The notes under the pieces: generated by a model
The model's input: only the letters and a program-made list of their open reading frames with translations
What the model was told of the DNA's origin: nothing
Database searches by the model: none
Source of the DNA: an uncultured Oscillospiraceae bacterium
Lineage (GTDB): Bacteria > Bacillota > Clostridia > Oscillospirales > Oscillospiraceae
Length of the DNA: 44,427 nucleotides
Direction of reading: 5' to 3'
NCBI GenBank assembly: GCA_900758315.1
Contig: CAAERF010000106.1
Location: 1 to 44,427, forward strand
Made by a program: the position numbers and the translations under genes
Shown: positions 16,074-23,098 of the stretch, piece by piece
Position numbering within the stretch: the stretch's first letter is position 1
Layout of the letters: each line of letters begins with the position of its first letter

Positions 16074-16101
16074 AAAAGGGCGACCGAGTAGGCCGCCCTT
16101 T
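16074..16101 (-). terminator. Terminator after the IIC-like permease gene
   Basis: On the minus strand, AAAGGGCG pairs with CGCCCTTT across an 11-nt loop and is followed by a short T run. It is placed between the permease stop and the pncA SD. Confidence 0.7.
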
Positions 16102-16122
16102 CGTTGTTCTATCTTGTTGTAT

Positions 16123-17181
16123 TTACATCAGCTTCAGATCGTCTTCCTTGATCCAGCCGATCTTACGCAGAATGTTGCCGAAGAGCCAGCTCAGGATTGC
16201 CGGCAGCACGAAGCAGATCAGGACCAATCCCACCCAGTCGAAGGCAGTGATAGCGGTCTTGGTACCAGCGGCAATATCAGCCACCCAGCCGGTGTAGACG
16301 CCAATCTGGCCCACCAGGCCGCAGGTGCCCATACCGGAGGACACAGCCGCACCATTCATCGTCAGCTTGAAAATGCAGGTGGCGATGGGGCCGGTAATGG
16401 CAGATGCCAGCGTGGGCGGAATCCAAATCCGCGGGTTTTTCACGATGTTGCCCATCTGGAGCATAGAGGTACCGATGCCCTGGCTGACCAGGCCACCCCA
16501 CCGGTTTTCCCGGAAGGACATGACGGCAAAGCCCACCATCTGAGCGCAACAGCCTGCCACTGCGGCGCCGCCGGCCAGACCGGTCAAGCCCAGCGCCGCG
16601 CAGATTGCGGCAGAAGAGATGGGAAGGGTCAGTGCGACACCTACGATGACGGAGACAAGGATGCCCATCAGGAAGGGCTGCAACTCCGTGGCCCACATAA
16701 TGACCTGTCCCACTGCGCTTGCCGCGGCACCGATGGGCGGCGCAATGGCGTAGCTCAATGCGACGCCCACGAAAATGGTCACCGCCGGCGTCACCAGAAT
16801 GTCTATCTTGGTTTCTTTGGAAACGGCCTTGCCCAGTTCCGCCGCGATAATGGCGATCACCAGAACCGCCAGCGGTCCACCGGCGCCACCCAGCTCATTG
16901 GAGGAGTAGCCTACCGCGATCAGGGAAAACAGGACCAGCGGATCCGCCTGAAGGGCATAGCCGATGGCGCAGGCCATGGCAGGGCCCGCCATGGCAGAGG
17001 CGTATGTACCGATATTGACCAGGAACTCAATTCCGGCCTGCTGTCCAATGGTTTTGATAATCGTGCCGATCAGCAGAGAACAGAACAGTCCCTGCGCCAT
17101 GGCACCCAGCGCATCCACGCCATACCGTTTGGCCGATATGACGATATTTTTGCGCTTGCAGAACGCTTTGATCTTTTGCAT
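16123..17181 (-). CDS. PTS EIIC-like (PF13303-type) membrane permease, candidate niacin transporter
   Basis: A 352-residue, very hydrophobic protein with about 9-10 helices, rich in Gly/Ala, including SSNELGGAGGPLAVL, PISSAAICAALGLTGLAGGAAVAGCCAQM and NPRIWIPPTLASAITGP. These resemble the stand-alone PTS_EIIC_2 family. No IIA or IIB phosphotransfer domain is present or adjacent, so sugar phosphorylation is unlikely from this locus. It sits between niaR and a nicotinamidase, and its promoter carries the same TGTCTTGACA palindrome as the niaR promoter. The inference is NiaR-controlled uptake of nicotinate or nicotinamide. SD GGGAG lies 10 nt before the ATG. Confidence 0.8.
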   Translation of the reverse strand: MQKIKAFCKRKNIVISAKRYGVDALGAMAQGLFCSLLIGTIIKTIGQQAGIEFLVNIGTYASAMAGPAMACAIGYALQADPLVLFSLIAVGYSSNELGGAGGPLAVLVIAIIAAELGKAVSKETKIDILVTPAVTIFVGVALSYAIAPPIGAAASAVGQVIMWATELQPFLMGILVSVIVGVALTLPISSAAICAALGLTGLAGGAAVAGCCAQMVGFAVMSFRENRWGGLVSQGIGTSMLQMGNIVKNPRIWIPPTLASAITGPIATCIFKLTMNGAAVSSGMGTCGLVGQIGVYTGWVADIAAGTKTAITAFDWVGLVLICFVLPAILSWLFGNILRKIGWIKEDDLKLM

Positions 17182-17234
17182 CTCTCTCAGCTCCCTATAA
17201 CAGCCTTTTCTCTGTCAATCACAAACAGTTACAG

Positions 17235-17246
17235 TTGTCTTGACAA
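17235..17246. promoter_or_regulatory. Candidate NiaR operator upstream of the IIC-like permease
   Basis: Perfect palindrome TTGTCTTGACAA, placed just downstream of the permease -10. Its 10-bp core TGTCTTGACA recurs, inverted, at 17882-17891 over the niaR promoter. Confidence 0.65.
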
Positions 17247-17256
17247 ATATGAGACC

Positions 17257-17284
17257 ATTATAAGCCTTTTTGCACATTTGTCAA
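17257..17284 (-). promoter_or_regulatory. Promoter of the IIC-like permease
   Basis: On the minus strand: TTGACA (17279-17284), 16 nt, TATAAT (17257-17262). Both hexamers are consensus. Confidence 0.85.
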
Positions 17285-17304
17285 GTGCCATGTCAGCTGA
17301 GATG

Positions 17305-17829
17305 TCAGCTTTCCTCATCGCTTTCTACCAGATATCCCTTTGCGTCCAGTTCCTTACACACGCGCTGAAAGGCCGCCTCGTCGGGACAGCGCAAGGTGTG
17401 GATATGAATGCCGTCCGTCAGCTCGGACAGAGCATGGACGCTGTCCTGGGATGCCAGGTCCAGGAACTGGTTGACCTCATATCGCGTGGAAACCTGGAGC
17501 TGTCCCGCCAACTGTCCATATACCGCGTGCTCCACAATGACGTCCAGTACACAGCAACCGTTATCTACACAGATGTATAACTCCTCGCCCATCTGTTCTC
17601 CGGTGTGATTGCAGACAATCTGCCGCACAATTCCACCTTTGTCCCGGGCCAGCAGGTAGCCCTTCGGCGTGGCAGAAATATCCGCGCCGCCCGCACGGAG
17701 CAGGGCTACGTCGCCCACGATAATCTGACGGCTGACATTAAATCGTTTTGCCAGGGTGGAGGCACTGATAGGCTGCGTCTCTCTCCGAAGTACCTCCATA
17801 ATCGTTTCTCTTCTGGTCTGCGCATTCAT
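17305..17829 (-). CDS. niaR: NiaR (YrxA) niacin-responsive transcriptional repressor with 3H domain
   Basis: A 174-residue protein. Residues 1-60 are an HTH_11 winged helix (RRETIMEVLRRETQPISA...LAKRFNVSRQIIVGDVALLR), and 65-170 form the 3H domain. The metal ligand set known from Thermotoga NiaR (His, Glu, His, His) is matched in spacing by H75, E83, H142 and H144; a further conserved histidine is H101. NiaR represses NAD synthesis and niacin uptake genes when niacin is bound. The candidate operator TGTCAAGACA overlaps its own -35, implying autoregulation, and recurs at the downstream permease. The nicotinamidase gene further downstream completes a vitamin B3 salvage locus. Confidence 0.94.
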   Translation of the reverse strand: MNAQTRRETIMEVLRRETQPISASTLAKRFNVSRQIIVGDVALLRAGGADISATPKGYLLARDKGGIVRQIVCNHTGEQMGEELYICVDNGCCVLDVIVEHAVYGQLAGQLQVSTRYEVNQFLDLASQDSVHALSELTDGIHIHTLRCPDEAAFQRVCKELDAKGYLVESDEES

Positions 17830-17859
17830 ACTTCCATCCCCTTTGTCTCGTTTCCTTTC

Positions 17860-17891
17860 ATTATACTTCTGGCTTTTCTCATGTCAAGACA
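17860..17891 (-). promoter_or_regulatory. niaR: niaR promoter with overlapping NiaR operator
   Basis: On the minus strand: TTGACA (17882-17887), 16 nt, TATAAT (17860-17865). The palindrome TGTCAAGACA (17882-17891) covers the -35 and matches the core of the site at 17235-17246. Confidence 0.8.
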
Positions 17892-17905
17892 GTTATCCCC
17901 ATTTT

Positions 17906-17956
17906 AAAAAAGCAGAACGGACAACCGATCACGCCGTCACTGCCGCTCTGCTTTTT
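17906..17956. terminator. Terminator after the CsoR-type gene (minus), possibly bidirectional
   Basis: Arms AAAAAAGCAGAACGG / CCGCTCTGCTTTTT (one mismatch) around a 22-nt loop, between the csoR-type stop and the niaR promoter. Confidence 0.8.
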
Positions 17957-17957
17957 C

Positions 17958-18299
17958 TCATTTTACAAACTGGTCGATGGCCCGCTCCAGGTCGGCAATC
18001 GCCTGAAGGTTGCCCTCTTCCACCGCGTCCACAATGCAGTGGTCGATGTGGTCTTTCAGAATCACCTTGCCGGTGTTGGTCAGCGCAGACCGGACGGCAG
18101 CCAGCTGAATCAACACTTCGGTGCAGTCTTTTCCATCCTCCACCATCTGGCGCACCCGCTCCAAATGCCCGATTGCCCGGGAAATGCGGTTCAGCACCGC
18201 CTTGGTCTGCTGGTGGCTGTGGGTATGGCCGTGGTGCTCTCCGGAATGGTCGTGGGGCACGCCCTGCTCATGTAACCGCTGATGCTCTTTTTCGTCCAT
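17958..18299 (-). CDS. CsoR/RcnR/FrmR family metal-sensing repressor with histidine-rich N terminus
   Basis: A 113-residue all-helical DUF156 protein. The core (about 30-113) has the copper-sensor type ligands: cysteine in GKDCTEVLIQL and the H-x-x-x-C pair in KDHIDHC, matching the Cys-His-Cys set of CsoR. The N-terminal ~30 residues (HDHSGEHHGHTHSHQQ) are an unusual histidine-rich extension that could bind Cu, Ni or Zn. No efflux pump or copper chaperone gene is adjacent, so its target is elsewhere or is itself. SD AGAGGTGAG precedes the ATG. Its promoter overlaps the 3' end of the FliB-like gene. Confidence 0.9.
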   Translation of the reverse strand: MDEKEHQRLHEQGVPHDHSGEHHGHTHSHQQTKAVLNRISRAIGHLERVRQMVEDGKDCTEVLIQLAAVRSALTNTGKVILKDHIDHCIVDAVEEGNLQAIADLERAIDQFVK

Positions 18300-18321
18300 G
18301 CACTCACCTCTTTATCTAATA

Positions 18322-18350
18322 AAAGTACAGGATTTTTTTCAATTTGTCAA
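18322..18350 (-). promoter_or_regulatory. Promoter of the CsoR-type gene
   Basis: On the minus strand: TTGACA (18345-18350), 17 nt, TACTTT (18322-18327). The -35 lies over the stop codon of the upstream FliB-like gene. Confidence 0.65.
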
Positions 18351-19471
18351 TCACCTTTCCCCACTGCCGACAGAATCTCCTCTATTTTCCGGCAGGAAAA
18401 CCGCTCGTCAAAGATCAGCCGTTCTTCCAGCGCCGCCAAATTCTCCTCTGAATACTCCATCTGCTTGGAGTAGAGCCCGGCAAGTTCGATTTGATCGGCC
18501 AGTGTAAAGGCCGTCTGTTCCGCAAACCGGGTCAGATCCAAAGCGCCAACCAGCAGACAGTCCACCGCCGCCAACTGAACCGGCGTCAGGCAGTCTCCGG
18601 TGTATACCGCTTTGAGAAAATAGCGAAAGAGAACGTACACCACCAGGTGTTCATACTCGTATATTCTGCCGTCAACCACTTGGCAAAACTTCCGCCACAC
18701 TTTTCGCAGTCTATCTTCTGGCTCAGCCAGCAGCTTTCTCGTCCGCTCTACTGCCGCAGTCCACGCTGGGCTGATGGGCTCCAAATCCGTCAGCGCCGCC
18801 AGCCACTGTTCCACCTGTCGGCCCGCCTCAGCTGAAGGCGGAACAACTGGTGCTGTCTGCCCATTCAGTGCTGTCTGGAGTCCCGTCCAGTCTCCTTCCT
18901 CCAAAGCCATCTGCGCTGTCTGGGACATTTCCAGCGCCAGGCACAGCCGCTCGGTCAGCGGCCGTGTGCGGTCTTGGATGACTTCCAACAGCCTCTCTCG
19001 CACGGACAACAGCATCTGTAACCGCTCTGGATCGCATTCCTCCGCGATTGCCGGCTCCGGCGTCTCTTTCAGGCAGAATTGAACCGGCTCCGGGTCGGAA
19101 AAGAGCAACCGTCCCGCTTCCGGACAGCACAGTCCCACGCCGGTCTCCCGCAGCTCTCCAAAGGTCTCGGTAAACCGGGGGTGGTCCCGGCAGATCTGAC
19201 ACAGAGCACCTTCTCCCAGATGCAAAATGATCTCGCACAGGTTTTGATCGTTGAGCAGGGCACAGCGCTCTCCTTTCAGACGAAAGCAAGCTGTTTCCCC
19301 ATCCCTCTGGATGGACTCCCGCAGCTGCTCGCCAAAGGCGCCACCCACCTGTTGGTAGCGCTGGGCGCTGATCTCGTCAATGTCAATCTCCCAACCGATA
19401 CAGCAGTTGTCCGGACAGGCAGAGGCAATGCAGTGAAAGCGTTCGTAGTATTCCGGCACACGGAGTTTCAT
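18347..19471 (-). CDS. FliB-like protein (flagellin lysine-N-methylase family)
   Basis: About 374 residues with the diagnostic N terminus MKLRVPEYYERFHCIASACPDNCCIGW, further cysteines in CEIILHLGEGALCQICRDHPRF and GLCCPEAGRLL, and a helical C-terminal half. This is the FliB family layout, whose cysteine cluster may bind a metal or Fe-S cluster. In Salmonella FliB methylates flagellin lysines, but homologs are widespread in clostridia and no flagellar gene is near. ATG 19471 is chosen because SD AGGAGG lies 9 nt upstream and the family starts here; the longer in-frame extension lacks support. Confidence 0.9.
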   Translation of the reverse strand: MKLRVPEYYERFHCIASACPDNCCIGWEIDIDEISAQRYQQVGGAFGEQLRESIQRDGETACFRLKGERCALLNDQNLCEIILHLGEGALCQICRDHPRFTETFGELRETGVGLCCPEAGRLLFSDPEPVQFCLKETPEPAIAEECDPERLQMLLSVRERLLEVIQDRTRPLTERLCLALEMSQTAQMALEEGDWTGLQTALNGQTAPVVPPSAEAGRQVEQWLAALTDLEPISPAWTAAVERTRKLLAEPEDRLRKVWRKFCQVVDGRIYEYEHLVVYVLFRYFLKAVYTGDCLTPVQLAAVDCLLVGALDLTRFAEQTAFTLADQIELAGLYSKQMEYSEENLAALEERLIFDERFSCRKIEEILSAVGKGD

Positions 19472-19505
19472 CCTTTTGGCCCTCCTCTTCTCATGCGTCT
19501 TTGTC

Positions 19506-19514
19506 ATTATAGCA
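19506..19514 (-). promoter_or_regulatory. Extended -10 element upstream of the FliB-like gene
   Basis: TGCTATAAT on the minus strand. It is a perfect extended -10 with no good -35, about 35 nt before the ATG. Confidence 0.5.
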
Positions 19515-19554
19515 TAAAACAGCCGCTTTCCCCACCCATACCAGAGAAGTTCCC

Positions 19555-19583
19555 TTGCATCCCTCCCGCAGATTGGATATACT
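19555..19583 (+). promoter_or_regulatory. Promoter of the larB-mtnA-aldolase operon
   Basis: TTGCAT (19555-19560), 17 nt, TATACT (19578-19583), about 40 nt before the larB start. Confidence 0.7.
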
Positions 19584-19621
19584 GGAAAGCAAGCAAGACA
19601 CAACAGAAATCAGGTGAGCGA

Positions 19622-20413
19622 ATGAAGGGCAATCATGATACACTGCACCTCCTGCAGCAGGTGCGCACCGGCGCTCTGACCCCGGAGGACGCACTGTTAC
19701 AGCTGAAACTGGCCCCTTTTGAGGACCTGGGCTACGCTAAAATTGACAGCCATCGCCCCATCCGTCAGGGCGCTCCCGAGGTGCTCTACGGCGCCGGCAA
19801 AACGCCGGAACAGCTGCTGGGCATCCTCACGGCTATGGTTGAGCAGGGCAGTGAGAATATCCTGATCACCCGTATGACGCCGGAGGCCGCAGAACTTGTC
19901 AGCGGCCAGCTGGAATTGGAGTACCACCCACTGTCCAAAATCGGCATCGCCCGGCCGACAGAGCGGCCCGCCGTCGGGAATATCGTCATCGTCACCGGCG
20001 GCACCAGCGACATCCCTGTGGCCGAGGAGGCAGCTCTCACCGCTCAGGTTCTGGGCAACCGAGTCACCTGTCTATATGATGTAGGTGTCTCCGGCATCCA
20101 CCGCACCCTGTCTCAGATGGATGTGATCATGTCCGCCCGGGTTATTATTGCGGTGGCGGGTATGGAAGGTGCCTTAGCCAGTGTGGTGGGCGGACTAGCG
20201 GACTGCCCGGTGATCGCCGTGCCCACCAGCGTGGGCTATGGCGCCAGCTTCGGCGGACTGTCCGCGCTGCTGGCCATGCTCAACTCCTGCGCCTCCGGGG
20301 TCAGTGTGGTGAATATTGACAACGGATTTGGCGCGGGCTATCAGGCCTCGATGATCAATCAGATGGAGGGGCTCTCTGCGCCCCCCGTTACGCAGGAAGG
20401 AACACAGCTATGA
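19622..20413 (+). CDS. larB: LarB: nickel-pincer cofactor biosynthesis carboxylase/hydrolase
   Basis: A 263-residue protein. The N-terminal helical part leads into a PurE-like domain with EVLYGAGKTPEQLL, IVTGGTSDIPVAEEA, GVAGIHR-type (GVSGIHRTL), VVGGLADCPVIAVPTSVGYGASFGGLSALLAMLNSCA and a glycine-rich end, all LarB hallmarks. LarB carboxylates nicotinic acid adenine dinucleotide in synthesis of the nickel-pincer cofactor. larC and larE are not adjacent, so they must lie elsewhere or the protein has another role. The ATG has SD AGGTGAG. The stop overlaps the start of mtnA (ATGA), making it the first gene of an operon. Confidence 0.9.
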   Translation: MKGNHDTLHLLQQVRTGALTPEDALLQLKLAPFEDLGYAKIDSHRPIRQGAPEVLYGAGKTPEQLLGILTAMVEQGSENILITRMTPEAAELVSGQLELEYHPLSKIGIARPTERPAVGNIVIVTGGTSDIPVAEEAALTAQVLGNRVTCLYDVGVSGIHRTLSQMDVIMSARVIIAVAGMEGALASVVGGLADCPVIAVPTSVGYGASFGGLSALLAMLNSCASGVSVVNIDNGFGAGYQASMINQMEGLSAPPVTQEGTQL

Positions 20414-21486
20414 ATGAATCCATCTTACAGTATGATACCGTGTCGCTGGCCCCCTCCGGCGACGCCCTCCACATCATTGACCAGACACAGCTCCCGGCGC
20501 AGCTGGTATTTTTAGATCTGCACACGCAGCCGGAGATCTGGCGCGCCATTGAGCGCCTCCAGGTCCGCGGCGCACCTGCCATCGGCGTGGCCGCCGCCTA
20601 CGGGCTCTATCTGGCCTCCCGGGATATTTCGACCGCAGACCCATCCGAATTTCGGCGGCAACTTCACGATGCGGCCGACTATCTGGCCTCTTCCCGTCCC
20701 ACAGCAGTCAACCTGCGCTGGGCCCTGAACCGGATGGAGGCCGCCGTGGCAAACCTCCTCTCCGTACCGGCCATTCGGGAGACCCTGCTCCGGGAAAGCC
20801 ACGCCATCCACGACGAGGATATCCGGGTCTGCCGCCAAATCGGCATCCACGGTCTGGAACTGTTGCAGCCCGGCTGGGGCATTCTCACCCACTGCAACGC
20901 CGGGCAGCTGGCTACCGTAAAGTACGGCACCGCCACCGCCCCCATCTACCTAGGACAGCAGCAGGGATACCACTTCCGTGTCTTTGCCGACGAAACCCGT
21001 CCTCTCTTGCAGGGCGCCCGTCTCACCGCCTCCGAGCTCCAGGCCGCAGGCGTCGATGTGACCCTGATCTGCGACAACATGGCCGCCACAGTTATGAAGC
21101 GCGGGTGGGTTCAGGCGGTCCTCGTGGGCTGCGACCGGGTGGCCGCCAACGGTGACGCCGCCAACAAAATCGGCACGCTGGGCGTGGCCATCTTGGCCAA
21201 GCGCTTCGGCATCCCCTTCTACATCTGCGCTCCCTCCTCCACCATCGATCTGAACACTCCCACCGGAGCGGAAATTCCCATCGAAGAACGGGCCGGCGCG
21301 GAGATCTCCCGCATGTGGTATGAAAAACCCATGGCCGCCGACGGCGTCAAAACCTTTAATCCCGCCTTTGATGTGACCGACGCCGATCTGATCTCCGGCA
21401 TTATCACGGAATACGGTGTGGCCCGTCCTCCCTATGAGACATCCCTTCGTGAAATTTTCAAAAGAAAGGCGGCAAATCCCCTATGA
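20410..21486 (+). CDS. mtnA: Methylthioribose-1-phosphate isomerase (MtnA / DrdI-like)
   Basis: A 358-residue aldose-ketose isomerase of the eIF2B-like superfamily. Motifs include RLQVRGAPAIGVAAAYG, the catalytic cysteine in THCNAGQLATVKYGTA and the catalytic aspartate in GCDRVAANGDAANKIGT. It converts 5-methylthioribose-1-phosphate to the ribulose form; close relatives (DrdI) act on 5-deoxyribose-1-phosphate. The next gene, four bases overlapping, is a class II aldolase instead of mtnB/C/D, so the route probably ends in C-C cleavage and not methionine regeneration. ATG 20410 overlaps the larB stop. Confidence 0.93.
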   Translation: MNESILQYDTVSLAPSGDALHIIDQTQLPAQLVFLDLHTQPEIWRAIERLQVRGAPAIGVAAAYGLYLASRDISTADPSEFRRQLHDAADYLASSRPTAVNLRWALNRMEAAVANLLSVPAIRETLLRESHAIHDEDIRVCRQIGIHGLELLQPGWGILTHCNAGQLATVKYGTATAPIYLGQQQGYHFRVFADETRPLLQGARLTASELQAAGVDVTLICDNMAATVMKRGWVQAVLVGCDRVAANGDAANKIGTLGVAILAKRFGIPFYICAPSSTIDLNTPTGAEIPIEERAGAEISRMWYEKPMAADGVKTFNPAFDVTDADLISGIITEYGVARPPYETSLREIFKRKAANPL

Positions 21487-22139
21487 TCTACTGTTCTGAC
21501 CAGGAAGCCAGAGAAGCAATCATCGAAACCGGCCACCAGCTGTACGACCAGGGCCTGACCGTGGGCACTGACGGAAATATCAGCTGTCGGGTCTCCGACG
21601 ACGCCCTCTGGACCACTGCCACCGGCGCCCGGAAGGGATTTCTCACCGACGAGTGGCTGGTTAAAACCGATCTCCAGGGCAATATTCTGGAGGGAACCCG
21701 AAAGCCCTCCTCCGAGCTAAAAATGCACCTGTGCCTCTACACACACAATCCCCGGGCTTTGGCCGCTGTACACACCCATCCGCCCTTCTCCACCGCTTTT
21801 GCCGCAGCCAATCTGGGATTTGACGACATGCTGCTGGCCGAGGAAGGGCTCTATCTGGGCCATGTCCAGGTAGCTCCCTACGCCACTCCCGGCACTGCCG
21901 CCCTGGCGGAGAGCATCATCCCCTTCTGCCGGGAGAACAATGCTGTCCTTCTGGCCAACCACGGGGCCGTCACCTGGGGCAAGGATCTCTCCGAGGCCTG
22001 TGCCCGGATGGAGACGTTGGAGCGCAGTGCCCGCATCCGCTACTACTGCCTCACCATGGGCAAGGCCAGCTATCTGAGCCCGGAGGAGGCCGCTGTTCTG
22101 CACCAGAAGGGTGTGGATCTGGGCAATTTTGAGGCGTAG
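21483..22139 (+). CDS. Class II aldolase (fuculose-phosphate aldolase / DrdA / Ald2-like)
   Basis: A 218-residue zinc aldolase with GTDGNISCRV, the catalytic glutamate in PSSELKMHLCLY, zinc ligands in the HTHPP segment and a third histidine in LLANHGAVTWG. Length is standard for L-fuculose-1-phosphate aldolases. Its overlap with the mtnA-like gene argues for cleavage of 5-methylthioribulose-1-phosphate or 5-deoxyribulose-1-phosphate to dihydroxyacetone phosphate plus an aldehyde, as in the DHAP shunt and 5'-deoxyadenosine salvage. Methylthioribulose-phosphate dehydratase (MtnB) belongs to the same superfamily, but no later mtn genes are nearby. Confidence 0.9.
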   Translation: MIYCSDQEAREAIIETGHQLYDQGLTVGTDGNISCRVSDDALWTTATGARKGFLTDEWLVKTDLQGNILEGTRKPSSELKMHLCLYTHNPRALAAVHTHPPFSTAFAAANLGFDDMLLAEEGLYLGHVQVAPYATPGTAALAESIIPFCRENNAVLLANHGAVTWGKDLSEACARMETLERSARIRYYCLTMGKASYLSPEEAAVLHQKGVDLGNFEA

Positions 22140-22184
22140 TTTTCTGCCGGCATACATCTGTGTTGAGAGAAAGGAGCAAATTTC

Positions 22185-22364
22185 ATGGTTTCTACCGTAA
22201 TTCTGGGGATAGTCATTCTAGTCGCGTTGATTTACGCGATCGTCATTATCGTCAAGGGCGCACAGCAGAAGAATAAGAAACAGGTCATCCAGACCATCCT
22301 GATCACGCTGGTATTTCTCGTCCTCATGTGCTTTATTCTAATCCGTTTTATCACTGCGATGTAG
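22185..22364 (+). CDS. 59-residue double-helix membrane protein
   Basis: ATG at 22185 with a strong SD (AAAGGAGC) opens a 59-codon frame ending at TAG 22362-22364. The product is two hydrophobic helices (about 3-23 and 38-58) joined by a basic, polar loop (KGAQQKNKKQ), a hairpin with both ends probably outside. It lies 45 nt after the aldolase and before a strong terminator, so it is probably the last gene of the larB operon. No family is recognised. SD, composition and position support it as a real gene despite its size. Confidence 0.7.
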   Translation: MVSTVILGIVILVALIYAIVIIVKGAQQKNKKQVIQTILITLVFLVLMCFILIRFITAM

Positions 22365-22420
22365 CCCACTATGCATTTTTCAGCCGGGCGAATGGTTCCG
22401 TGCTCTATCGCAAAGACAAT

Positions 22421-22475
22421 CCCCCGCTTCGTTTCTATGCACACACGATACGAAGCGGGGGCTTTTTTCTTTTTA
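22421..22475 (+). terminator. Strong intrinsic terminator of the larB operon
   Basis: Perfect 12-bp stem CCCCCGCTTCGT / ACGAAGCGGGGG with a 17-nt loop, followed by CTTTTTTCTTTTT. It may also stop the convergent NUDIX gene. Confidence 0.92.
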
Positions 22476-23081
22476 TGACTCCGCCTGAAAAAAGCCCAGG
22501 AGCTTATTCACCACTCGGGCGGTCATCCCCCAAATGGTGTGCCCACTGTAGCACCAGGCAGGCGTGACATATTTCTGCCGGTAGTGCCGAACGTAACTTG
22601 CCAGCGATGGCGGCAGCTCTTCCAGGTTATCCGGACTCATGTAATACGTATACTGCTTTCCCGGATGGGTCAGGAAAAACTCCAGCGGAACGGTAAACAC
22701 TTCCTCTACCTCATCCTCGTTCAGCTTCAGATTGGGCAGAGCCAGGGAATCCACCCGCCCCAATAGTGGGTACACGGTTCCGGAAAAATGAACCATCCGG
22801 TCCAGCGGGCCCAGTATCTCAATCTGTTCCTGCGCCACACGGAGTTCCTCCCAGATCTCCCGGACCGCCGCCTCCTCCGGCGTCTCACCTGCCTCAATTC
22901 TTCCGCCCGGGAAACAGACTTCTCCCGGCTGCATGTCCAGCTGCTGGGACCGGACCTCAAAGAGCAGGCTGTCCTTTCCCTCCACCTCTATTAACGGCAG
23001 CAGGATGGCGGCATTGCGCTGTTTGCGCTCCGTTCCCACTGTCCGGGTTGTGAGGATTTGCTTTAACTGTCGATCATTCAT
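22473..23081 (-). CDS. NUDIX hydrolase, CoA pyrophosphatase-like (NudL/YeaB type)
   Basis: A 202-residue protein with a complete Nudix box (GGRIEAGETPEEAAVREIWEELRV, about residues 59-82) preceded by the coenzyme-A pyrophosphatase-type segment LDMQPGEVCFPGG. Such enzymes split CoA or its derivatives to phosphopantetheine and ADP. The start codon is 17 nt after the sbcC stop, and AAGGAG lies upstream, so it is the third gene of an sbcD-sbcC-NUDIX operon. The exact substrate is unproven; other dinucleotide pyrophosphates are possible. Confidence 0.9.
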   Translation of the reverse strand: MNDRQLKQILTTRTVGTERKQRNAAILLPLIEVEGKDSLLFEVRSQQLDMQPGEVCFPGGRIEAGETPEEAAVREIWEELRVAQEQIEILGPLDRMVHFSGTVYPLLGRVDSLALPNLKLNEDEVEEVFTVPLEFFLTHPGKQYTYYMSPDNLEELPPSLASYVRHYRQKYVTPAWCYSGHTIWGMTARVVNKLLGFFQAES

Positions 23082-23098
23082 AGGTTCCCTGTTTCTCC

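Noticed and set aside
17291..17310. Direct repeat TGTCAGCT x2 at the niaR stop
   Set aside because: Only two 8-bp copies, one within coding sequence, and unlike the NiaR palindrome; likely chance.
16114..17580. 488-codon plus-strand frame opposite the IIC-like permease and niaR
   Set aside because: Spans two opposite-strand genes and their intergenic promoter, with Gln/His/Gly shadow composition.
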